From assembly GCF_041146795.1 (NCBI RefSeq), contig NC_135169.1:13285585-13349584 (forward strand): DNA of 64,000 nucleotides, read 5' to 3'. Below, in pieces: positions 42,589 through 53,952 of the stretch; positions within the stretch are counted from its first letter, which is position 1, and each line of letters opens with the position of its first letter. Under the pieces are notes generated by a model. It searched no databases and was not told the DNA's origin. It saw only the letters and a list, made by a program, of their open reading frames with translations. The DNA is from Maylandia zebra. Its lineage: Eukaryota; Chordata; Actinopteri; Cichliformes; Cichlidae. Made by a program: the position numbers and the translations under genes.

Positions 42589-42992
42589 TGGGCTTTTTTC
42601 AGTGTTTTGTTTGTTCGTGAGTAAATCGGTTTGGCTGAGATTAAAGTTATTAGATTAGATTAGATAAAATAAAACTTTATTAATCCCCCGGGTGGGTTCC
42701 TCCTTGGTTTTTACACAGCTGACTAAACGTCAAACAGAAAACTGATTAAACAGAAGTATGAGACAGTCGAGAATTTACACCAGTGTCCTGTTATATTTTA
42801 GATAGCAGGGAGCAGACGGCTGAGTATATTAAACTCCACCGAGACAGCGGTGACGCTAATCTGAAGGCTAGACCGTCCAATTTCACGGCCGTTTACTTCC
42901 GGCCTATCCGACCTTCTAAGGACCCGGCCCACGTAGACCACAAAGGCCGGGTCCTCAGGAGGATGCAGCCCATGAATTTGGACACGACCATA
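42589..42992 (+). repeat. 404-bp direct repeat, copy 1
   Basis: Starts TGGGCTTTTTTCAGTGTTTT and ends GACACGACCATA. It matches 43437-43841 almost base for base (a few substitutions, total length differing by one). Inside it GGACCCGGCC and GGCCGGGTCC form a short hairpin around 42922-42955, and a block AAAACTTTATTAATCCC resembles a dispersed fish repeat. It could be a local duplication or two insertions of one element. Confidence 0.85.
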
Positions 42993-43436
42993 GACTCCTC
43001 CGAATGCGGCCGACAAATGCGTCCTCCTTTTCCCCGAATTTGAAGGATGGGTCGGGTGTGTCCTTCGTGGCCCACCATATCCCAGCCAAACTCCAGTTTC
43101 CAGCAATGGCGGCCGCTACTAAGTTTTAAAATTACTCTTACTAATCTTTCTGGGTCACAAAATAAACTTTTAACATATTTTCAGGCGAGAAAGTAGCTGT
43201 GTAAACATCAAATATCTGCTCGTTTTATCAAGATATCGCATATTTGCCAAAGTGCTTCGATGTTTTCGGAGCATCTGCTACCCACCAGCTCGATAGCTAG
43301 CCGGGAGCTCGAGGGTTACTGATGCAGCCGAGAACGGCACAACTCCCGGCACATCATTTTCAGATCACCGCGGACTTTCGCTACTCGGGTTAAATGTAAT
43401 ATATAATTCACTTAGACAACCTAAAAATGTTATTGT

Positions 43437-43841
43437 TGGGCTTTTTTCAGTGTTTTGTTTGTTCGTGAGTAAATTGGTTTGGCTGAGATTAAAGTTATTA
43501 GATTAGATTAGATAAAATAAAACTTTATTAATCCCCCGGGTGGGTTCCTCCTTGGTTTTCACACAGCTGACTAAACGTCAAACAGAAAACTGATTAAACA
43601 GAAGTATGAGACAGTCGAAAATTTACGCCAGTGTCCTGTTATATTTTAGATAGCAAGGAGCAGACGGCTGAGTTTATTAAACTCCACCGAGACAGCGGTG
43701 ACGCAAATCTGAAGGCTAGACCGTCCAATTTCCCCAGCAGTTTACTTCCGGCCTACCCGACCTTCTGAGGACCCGGCCCACGTAGACCGCGAAGGCCGGG
43801 TCCTCAGGAGGATGCAGCCCATGAATTTGGACACAACCATA
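43437..43841 (+). repeat. 404-bp direct repeat, copy 2
   Basis: Starts TGGGCTTTTTTCAGTGTTTT and ends GACACAACCATA, 848 bases after copy 1. The sequence following copy 1 (GACTCCTCCGAATGCGG) is not found after copy 2. The outer flanks do not match each other, so no target duplication supports a retroviral LTR reading. Confidence 0.85.
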
Positions 43842-44657
43842 CATTACACAAAACATCACATGGGGAAGACAGGTCAGAGAGGTATAACAATGGAAAAATG
43901 TACCACATGAGGAAAGATAAGGAGATACAAATAACTCCCCCCAGACTGAGCTCCAACAGGGAGATTTCTTTGGAGTCTTGTGTGGTGAGCGTCATTATTA
44001 CCTCATTATTACACATAATTTATGGACATCTATGTTCTACTTCTTTCTGTGTGCAGATGGGATGGGTTGTAGCTGACTTTGGTGAGAATTTCATGTCAAT
44101 AGCAACTTTAGAAATATATTTTCTTCAATACTTTTTTAACCTGCTGTAATTCCTAATTTCCTATCAGCAAATAAAGAAGCGAAGAGTGGATCAAGACTTT
44201 TTGTACAATAGTGCAGTTATTATTATGATTTTTGTTTGGATTTGGTCATTTTCAGCATACCATGTCTTTTGCACCTCAACCCTGTGCAGAATTTTATTCA
44301 CGTCAGAGTTTTAAAGACTTCATTTTTTGTTTTTTGCATAAGCACGAAGTGGTTCTTAAAGCTGTAGATGTGCCTTTAGATTTGTCATCTCTTTTTGTGT
44401 AATGGCGTTCCTTTTGCATGCTGTTTGTTTGTTTGTTTGTTTAGATTTCTGACAGATTTAAGGAAAGCTGCTTTATTCGCAGATTTGCAACAGACTGTAA
44501 TAAACATCAATCATTCATGTCACAGCTGTTTATCACGAGATTAATGGGCTGAAAACTCTGCTGAGAGAAAAGTGCCCTCCTCTATCACTCAACCCCTCTC
44601 TATCTGTCAGGCCACGCCCACATTCTAGAACACTGGTGGTGGGCCATTGTTAGCGCT

Positions 44658-44670
44658 GTTGCTAGGCAAC
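44658..44670. promoter_or_regulatory. Palindromic RFX X-box
   Basis: GTTGCTAGGCAAC is a perfect match to the symmetric RFX consensus. It is closely preceded by CCATTGTT (SOX-like, 44644-44651) and GCCACGCCCAC (KLF/SP-like, from 44621). A cluster of three such sites suggests an enhancer or a promoter of an unseen ciliary transcript. Function is not shown. Confidence 0.55.
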
Positions 44671-46839
44671 ACGGAACACTGTCGTCAGGGACAACCAGCC
44701 TTTCAGTCTTTCTCTCTTTTTCTGATAGCAACACCATTACTGAGATGAGAAGCCCACGCGCACACATAGACACTCTTAGACACACACTCAGCTTCCATCT
44801 TGTGGCAGAGAATTTCACACAAACACAAGAAAACATATTGTTCATTTTCATGCCTGCCTGCTCTCACTCTCCCCCTTCCCCTCCAGCTCTCTCACTTTCC
44901 CTCTCACACACATCATTACAAACAATACTGTATGATGCAATCACCTGACATCCACTGCGTGTCTGTCACACACTCGCAGCTAATCTTTGAAATGCTTTAT
45001 TATAATTCAGCACATGAGGAGGTCACAGAGACAGAATACATGAGGAGGAGGACACACATACAAAACAAACGCCCCCTTCCTCTCTCAAACCCCCCCTCAA
45101 CACCTTCGACACCTCAGCCAACCTGAGAAAAAGGGGATGTTTGATTCCGACAACGAGGCAATGGAACATTTTCCTCCAAAAATAAATTAGGCTTACGTCA
45201 AAATAAAAGTAATCTGTATTTCCATCACGTCGGCAGGTGCAGAAACTTCAACACACTGATGGTAGTAACTGAAACCAGCCACAAACAAACTAATAGGAAT
45301 CATTCAGCGGGAAACCTGAATCTTTGTACAAATTTAACACCAAATCATCAGGTAATTATCAAGACATTTTCTTTGAAGTTGAAATTCTGACCTACTAGTG
45401 GTGCAGTCTGTTATGGACGTGAACGTCCAAGTAAAACATTTAAAATATTTTACTGCCAGTTTCTATTACAAGAAGCTGTCGCCATATTTGTCAGGTACAG
45501 ATTTGTCAACATGTCAGAGCAAGCAATCATGATGGCATCACACTCATATATTTATGGAATAATAGGAGGATGCATTGAGCATAAAGCTACATAGCTATAT
45601 GCTGATGATGTCAGATTATTTGCAACAAATTAACACAAATATGTGCTCTTTGAAATAATTAAAAATTAATAAAGATTTTCTTTATTAAATCGGAATTTTT
45701 GGGCTTGCTGTCTGTGGAACAAAAGGATCAGGTTGTGATTACTATTTTTTGTCTTGTGTTATTTCTTCTTTCTGGTCAAAATTCAACAAATATAGTGTTA
45801 GAAAATATAGTTCAGTATTTGTGTTTCACCTAAAGACCACTTTGTCGAAGTACTGATCAGCTACACAGGACCATAGTATAAAACACGGATGTATTTTCAG
45901 GTTGGAAAAATGAAGTCAATGCCCAAGTACCTAAACACTGCAATTTATCTGAAAGCCACTAGATGGTGGTAGCTAGGGTTGCAGAAAGACTTAGGGTCCC
46001 GTTGACGTTTCTTATGTGATGTTATGCACACTTTGCTCGAGAGTTGTCTGCAGTGTTGGATGTGATACAACCAATTTTGCTGTATTGGTAGCTAAGGAAA
46101 TTTGTTTTTCCCAACTAGTTGGTAGTGGTTCCTCAATGTTTCTGCTGCACACTGGGTGTAATCTGTTGCAAAAAAAAAGGTCCACTACCAAAAACCTCCT
46201 GATGTTAAATTTGGTTGCTACCAAATTCCACAGTTGACTAAAATTTTTCATGTTTGTTTGCAAATACTTGCTAACTGCTAGGCTGCTAGGGTAGTAAAAC
46301 TTGAAAAAGTTTGAAGCAAACCAGAAAGGGAGAATGTTTGCCTCTATAGTAAAAGTTCGGTTTCATGAAGGCAAATAGTATCCAGTTCCAGTTTGCATCC
46401 TTCTTTTCAGTTTAACTGTAGCTTGGACGGTAACTGACTACTGTTTGTAGACAAGTCTTTCACATTCATCCAAATTATGACCACTGCAATCTGCCAGTGA
46501 CCAAAGCAATCACAAGGAAGTTTTTGCTAACCATAAGGTTGCCATCAGGTCACTGAACCATTTGTAGACAAGCGTGACTGGGGATTTAGAAATAATTTTC
46601 CCAGGATTTCAAAAACCACTGGATGGCATTACAGTATCTACATCCACCTTTTTATAGTGTCTGGCTGGAATCACATTTATGTATTTCAGGAGTTAATGTT
46701 CTCCTTTCTTAGTTACAAATCACTTATCTACTGAGTGGATAAGTGATAAAGTAACAAGAGTGTGTTATAATGAAAATCTTCTAAATGTTATGTGATCCAA
46801 CCCAGAAAACATGTGAAATGGCTAACATTCTTGACTGTT

Positions 46840-47130
46840 TCCAGATACACCATATGGACAAAAGTGCTGGGCCACACTTCCTAATCAGTAAATTCAGGTT
46901 TTTTTCAGTTCCATTGCCACAGGTGTATAAAATCAAGCACTTAGCCATGCAGCGTCCCTCTACAAACATTTTAAACATTACAAAGAGTAGGCCTCTAGCA
47001 TCAGCAAAATACGTCACCAGAAGCTTCATGGCATGGGTTTCCATGGTCGAGCAGCTCCTAATGTGTGGTTGGCCCAGTACTTTCATCCATATGGCATATC
47101 AAAGGTCTTCTGATGGCAGATTGCTCAACA
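46840..47130 (+). repeat. DNA-transposon terminal fragment
   Basis: TACACCATATGGACAAAAGT followed by GGGCCACAC and TTGCCACAGGTGTATAAAAT is the usual start of a fish Tc1/mariner-like family. The region continues into a decayed body (AGCTTCATGGCATGGGTTTC) without a matching right end. Superfamily assignment is tentative. Confidence 0.5.
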
Positions 47131-50100
47131 TTCGTGAAGATAATATTTCAAAATAAGACTTTAAGAAGGCTGTGGATTCTGCCGTCCAATCATTTTATAA
47201 GACAAATTATTGTTAACAGTAATAAAGGTTTTTGTGCACAAAGTCTCATAGGGCCTCATCAATGGCCTACAGACGTGTTGGAAATAACATTATTTTTTTC
47301 TGTGTGTGTGTAATGTTCTGATTTGATCTTTTAGTTCAGTTCAGTTCCTTTTAGTCCCAGAGTTATACTCAGAACCTCAGAGCTCTCCAGATGATCCAAG
47401 GGTGAGTCTCTGTGCCACAAATAAACTGCAGGTGAGTTCTTCTGTTCTGGATCCTACTGGTCACCATGTGTGGTACAATATGCCCAGATACAAGTACAGA
47501 GAAACTGGTTCTGAACTCTCTTGGAGGTCCTGGCAGGGGTCTCATAGATATGAACTTTAGAGATCTGAATATTCAGGACTGGAGGTGTAACTTGAGAGCA
47601 GATTTTCTGATCCATACTTCTCTAAAAATGCATCTTGCCATTTTAAGCTTTTAGTGAAGACAGGAATTTCAAACCTTCAACTGCCACCTTTTAATCAAAT
47701 GTAAAAAAAATGCAACAAAGTGAGTTTTGTGTTCAGTCTACTGTAGTTCATATAAACCAGAAGTGTGACTGCACCCTGAGAACTTTCCATTAAATCTAGA
47801 CAAATAAAATAAATTCAGACATTTCACGACTCATTTAGACAGCAGAGTACACTTGCAAATACAAAATCTAAACACCAGATTCCACAAGAGGCAGATCAGC
47901 TCCGGACCATCTAGAGAGTTAAGAAGCAGATCATGCCGTACCAACATGAACAGAGCCCAATAAGAATCAATCAAGGTGCCTTTAATGTTCTTGAGGAGGA
48001 GGTAGACAGAAGAGACAGATAACAGTGATGTGGTAGTCCTACTGTGGTGAAGTTGTAGTCCTTAATAACAGTCCTGAATCACGTCCTGCTGAGGTCAGTT
48101 TGTATCCTCTCTGTGGTGATTTTTTTTCCCTTTGAGGTTAACGTGTCATCCGGTTTTGGTCAGACTGTAATTGTTTCTGTGGTTAAGTCCTGAATCTTCC
48201 TGGTTTGGCTACAATGGGGTTTGTGGTTTGCTAGGAGGAGGAAGAAGAGGAAGCAGGTGACAGTTTTATCACAGATTGTGAAGGCTGTACACAAACATAC
48301 ATAATCTGTGCCATGATCACAAACTATATACCATATATACGGCTTCTGTTCACATTATCGGACATCTCAAGACAGCAAGACTACAGCTGACCAAAATTAT
48401 ACTTTATGTACTAAAATCAAAAAGTGCAACTGTGAGAGAGCAGAATGTGGAAGAATTGAAGCTCAAAGGTCAGATCAGGAGTTCTACTACCATGCTAGTT
48501 GATATTATGGCAAACTGTGTGTTGTGCACCCTGAGTTCACTCTCAGGTGTCAGGCTGCCAATGCAGAGTTCTGCTCCAACATCCCGAGGCAGGGTCCTGA
48601 GGGGTTAGAGGATGACTTCCACTATGCAACCTAAGCCATGTTGGGCTGCACATGAATTTGAACACCCTGAAAGGAAGAGTAGCCAATTTAATCCGGTATA
48701 GTTATTTTTTCTATTTACTTCGAACTTTCAGACAATCAGCTTTTCACTGGTAATGTCTTGGATGTTTATGTGAACACCGCTTACATACCTTAAAGATATG
48801 TTATTCATAAAAGAAATCCAGATTAAGGAGTTTGGACCTTGACCCAGAACAAGAACAGTCTTCTATAAAAGCACGTCAGCACGATGCTTCAGTGGTAAGC
48901 CCTGTTGCATGTTCTCCCCATGTTTGAACAGCTTTTCTCTGAGAACTATGGTTTTGTCATAATTGCCATAACTGAAAACCAGGCTAGACTTATGCTCCCT
49001 GTTTAGGATAAGGACACTCTCACAAAATCCAGGAAGCCAGAAAGAGATGTTTCATCTCAATTGTTTTACTTCCTGGTAATATAAGTGTTATGGAAAAAGA
49101 AAAAAAAAAAGTTGCTACATTGCACAGTACACAAAGCGTCCTTGCAATAATGTCACTATTAACATAATACTTTTTCTCTTAGCAAAATATGTTTGTCAGC
49201 AAGATTGCTGAATTTCATGAAATCTGTTTACTGGTTTACATTTGGTACTAAAGTTTGTATAATTTCTTATATTTACTGAAGATTATTTCCAGAAAGCTCT
49301 TTCCTGTGGGTGGCCAGTCAGAGGTGAGGTAATGTTAGCTACATGATTTTCCTAGTGTCAGGGGGATTACAGTGAGAGTAATCCATTGTCATTAGTTTAA
49401 CAGGACCAAACTGGCATATATTGTTATTTCAGAATGATGTTTATAAGTAACAACAGGAAATCCTATGCTACAAACTGGGCTTTTCTTCTTCTGGGAGAGA
49501 CTACCTTCCTTTGGTGTGGACTTTGGGCTTTGTGACTTGATGGACCTTTACAGAAAAGCTACATAACACATTAGAGGAAATGGATAAAACGGTTACAATG
49601 TTGGCACTTAAAATGATTTCTATGTAATTAATACATGTTTATGTGAATGAGATTGTCAAGACTGTTCTGGAACTTACAAAAACACTGCTTTGATTGCCTT
49701 TTTCCTTCCTTTTTCTTCTTTTATTTTCAGACATTTTTAAATCAAGGCTACATGAGGTACACCAGGCTAAGGTAAACTTCATGTTGAGGTCCATACTGGG
49801 ATCTGAAATGGATAATCTACCTTATTGATAACACCACCCGCTTTTGCCAGAGCAATCACGTGACCGGAACATCTGGCCAAAACATCTGGTCAAGCTTACA
49901 AAGAAGCCCAATTTCCCAAATCTAACATTTACTGTTGAAAGCAGGTACAGAACACTCTCTCTGCTGTTGGCTTATTGATCTTTGATGCCATGCCTCTATT
50001 TTCTGTTTTTCGGGGTCAGGTTGCATTGATAGCAAACTATGCAGGGTATTATTCTCCCAATGTCTGCAACATTTTTCAGTTACCCGTGGGAGTTCCCAGT

Positions 50101-51166
50101 TTTCTCTTGGCTGAAATGGGATCTACAATCTGCATGGCTCCTTCGAGCTTGGATTGTACTGGAACCTTCCAAAGGACAGTACTCAGAGGGAATCTCTAAT
50201 TAGATGCTCAAACCACCACAGCTGGCTGCTTTTGATGCAAAAGAGCAGCATCCGAGATCCTTACCCTACCTATAAGGCTGAGACCCAATGAAAGAAAGTC
50301 TAAAAATCAGTCCATAAAAAGTGGATTAGATCTTGACACAAAGAACTGCTAAAAGTAGAGGTACAGGGCAATACTCTTGCATTTTCACCAGTAGATGTCA
50401 GATTTCATATACCCTCAAAGATGTCGTTTTGATACAATTTCATGTAATTTTAAGAACAGCCTAGCTACAGACATAGACATAGTGGCAGCTTTGTTCCAGC
50501 ACTAGTCTTTGAATTGATTGCAACTCTATGAGTAAGCCATAAGAGAACCGTTAATGTTTCGATATTCATCCAGTCAAGCTTGCAATGGAACAACCTGAGC
50601 TTTTCGAAATTTTTATGTAATAGATTAGAGCTACAGAATTTATAGATTATTTTTATGTGGCTACTTAGCGGCCTATCCTTTCAATAGTCAAGGCCTGAAC
50701 TGTTTGTTAAGAAAAGCAAACAGGAGGAGTGATAGACAATTTAGAGGTCTGGAACAAGTTTGTTTAGCCAGTACAAATACAGACTAGTATCTGTTCTAGC
50801 CAGTTTGCTTGCTACGGTCTGGACATTCTGTGTGCGCCTTTTTAAGAATTGATTTATAAATTTACCTTTACACAATCTTGGGAAAAACATGCAATTATGG
50901 CATCACCACATCAATTGGCCAAGTCCGGTTGCCTGTGACCAAACTGCCCCCTCTTCCTCTCCTTCTGTCTAGCTACTCCCTGTTCCAGCTGAGGTGGGAA
51001 TAGTCTCAGTCTGGGAACTGTCATCCATACAGTATGAAATTGTAATCCTGTCGCAGAGAATCAATTTCAGTTCCAGAGGTTGTAGTCCTTTTGCTGATTT
51101 TGCAGTCCGTGTGATGGTGACTTCCTGCTAGGCCTCCAGATTTTGGTTCTGTTGGTGGAGGGAAGG

Positions 51167-53918
51167 CTAGAAGAACCAACGAAATGCCTCACTGGCTGGG
51201 ACAGAGGGAGGCCGCTAAGAATAGGAGACAAAATGTGGCGTGAGACATAGGAAAACTGACAGTAAAATCGAAATGACAAAATAAATACACACCTAAATGT
51301 CTGTTTCTACTATTTCTTTCCTGAATCTTAGTCTTTTACCTTTGACTTTTTTTCAGTTAAATTGTAAATATTGGATCACATCAGCATCAACGCTGGCTCG
51401 CAGTTTCTGCTGTGTTTCTTGAACCGTTTGTGTGGGTAAACACATCCGCAGTGATGCAGGCTGTAGATCAAAGTCGGTCTGCTGCGACTATACTCTCCTT
51501 CCTCTGAAAAGCTGCCAGCAGAACTTCATAGAGTCAATATAGATTTCCTGTCTTGTCACCTTGTGATAAAGTTTAATTTCATTATAATTTGGGGTTTGGG
51601 ATATAAATTAACTTCGAAAAACAGCAAATCTCTTTGACTGTGTGGATACACAAACTATCACTGGTTTAGTTTAATACTGAGATAATCTTAAAAAAAAGAG
51701 GGTTTGTTGAAAGAAGAGCCACCAGTCACAAAGTAAAGTATTCATCTGTAAAGGGAAAGCATGTAAAAACAAGTTCTTTAATATAAATTAAAAGGTGACC
51801 CCAATAATGAAACAGTCCCCAGCATTTTTGGGGGTGTGGCCTCTTTGAGAGATGGTTGGCGACACAGGTTCAGCTCCGCTACATTTGGACTGTTTGATCT
51901 CTTTGAGCCTTTTGGAGGATATTATTGCAATTATCTGATGATTAATATAGTCGTAATAGACTAATATATTTCAATGCAACTTTTCCTGTTGCTTTCGATC
52001 TTTTAATAAGATAGTAAGATAATAAGTTTCTTTTATGGTCCATGAAATAGTCTTTATACACCCCTGTACAGCTGCAATTCTGTATGGTCAGTGGTCTGTG
52101 GTTTTCAGTAGCGATACATTGTAGATTGACAGAGCCATATGTGACAATTTCGCTATTTTTAACCAACTATGACACATGTACTCTTCTTCAGTGTGAAACT
52201 GAAAAATATGTTTAAGAAAAAAACCTGAAAGACAAAAATGTTACTTCTCAGAATATACTACCACTTCATTTCCTTTATGGTGGTTTCCATCATATTCAAC
52301 AAAATATGAGCTCAGTATTAAACTGGCTAAGTTTCATGTGACTATAATAAAATGCTTTCCCTTCATATGCTCTGGGTAAAAGAAGGCGTAGAAAAGTGCA
52401 GAACCAGTCAAAATGTGGGAGGTTTTTGTAAGATGTTTAAGATGTTGTGCAGTCTCACTTGAAGCATAATTTTTCAATCTGCATAATTGTTACATTGCTG
52501 GGGGGTTTTTTGTTTGTTTTTTCTTTTTTAATCTTCGATGGGGTTTTTTCACAGTTCTCCCATTCCTGGTGAACTCCTGTTGCTCCTGTCCTATTCTGAC
52601 CTACTTGTCAACCAATTAGCATTTGGCAGATGCAAATGTCATATGGTAGCAATCTGTAGTTAGGATTTTGGAGGCCAGGATGGGAGCACGTCTGCGGTTG
52701 AAAACCCTTCTCTGCTCACTCCGTGAATAGAAAAATGTTTGAAGTGAAACCGAGTGTAAAAAACAATGAAAAGTTTCCACCGCTGCCATGATCTCTCTTT
52801 GTATTTTATAACTTCACTCTTCTCTTTGGCTGGCTAACGGACCAACAACAAAACAAGCAAGAATGGCCCACAGACCAGTTGTACCACTTATTTGTACACT
52901 GGCGCCACTGCAGGTAGAAGGGCCATCCTTAGACTCGAACCATAAATTCTGCGTAATGAGGGACATGTGGTCACCCTACCTGCTAAGAGTTGACCATCGA
53001 AGAAGTCTGTGCTTCAGTTTTGGTCAGTGACACTCACTAATTAGCACAGTTAACTGATAACTCAATTACATCCTCTCATCCAAATATGGTCGCTTCTAGC
53101 TCCACAACCGCCAACATGACGATGGACATGAAGTTGAAATTAAGGCTTCAAAACTGGACTTCTTAAAAGTGACGACGCCTACATATGCGGGGTATGATAT
53201 CCTTGCATATGTTGCATCGAGTGCACTGAAATCAGCTGTGACTGGTTTTGAAATCACTTTGAAGTTAGTGGCCAGTTTGCTCTGGGCTCTGACAGGTTAT
53301 CCTGCTGCAGAGAAAGGTGGAGAAAACTACCCAGGGTGCTTTGCTGTTCATCTCACAGAGTAAACTTGGTGCCAGGCTGAGAGTTTGTCAGGTCGACATC
53401 AAAGAGAGCGGAAAGAATGAGGCAAGAGTGTGAAACCACCTGCTGACACACACACAGAGAGGGAGAGAGAGAGTTGCCCTCACAAACATTCACATACTTT
53501 GTAACACACACACACACGCCGCTGTCACTTGCCGTTAGCCTCCACAGGTCCAATTAGCGTGTAATTGAGGAAGATTATGGCTGCTAATTCACTCTCTTCC
53601 CATCACACACACACACAGTGTTTCAGCGCGTGTCCTCACAGCACATGTGTGCAGATGAGGGAATAATTAGTGATAGTTTGTAGCGATTCCCACAGGAAGT
53701 GCGTGTGCGTGTGTGTGTGTGAGAGAGAGAAAGGGAGAGAGATATATAGAGTCATCAGTGAGGTCGAATGCTGGTGTCAAAGAATTATTGATCGCCACTA
53801 ATTCTTATTGCGCTCACACACTCTTATACACACGCACGCACACAGCAGTGGTAGATCACATAAATATTCGCTGTTCCCTCCCTCTCGCCCGGCCGCTTTA
53901 TCACCGTGAATCAGTGTT

Positions 53919-53952
<34 letters not shown>

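Larger units (their letters stand above)
43842..51166. other. Intergenic region and possible cxxc4 3' UTR, no other gene seen
   Basis: No splice-supported reading frame on either strand. The part just below 51167 should hold the cxxc4 3' UTR, but its length is not visible. Contents noted: an RFX X-box at 44658, a transposon terminal fragment at 46840-47130, and CA-rich low-complexity stretches. The rest appears to be unique AT-rich DNA. Confidence 0.4.

Noticed and set aside
42589-43841. Solo retroelement with 404-bp LTRs
   Set aside because: The outer flanks do not share a target duplication, and no primer-binding site or polypurine tract is evident; left as an unexplained direct repeat.
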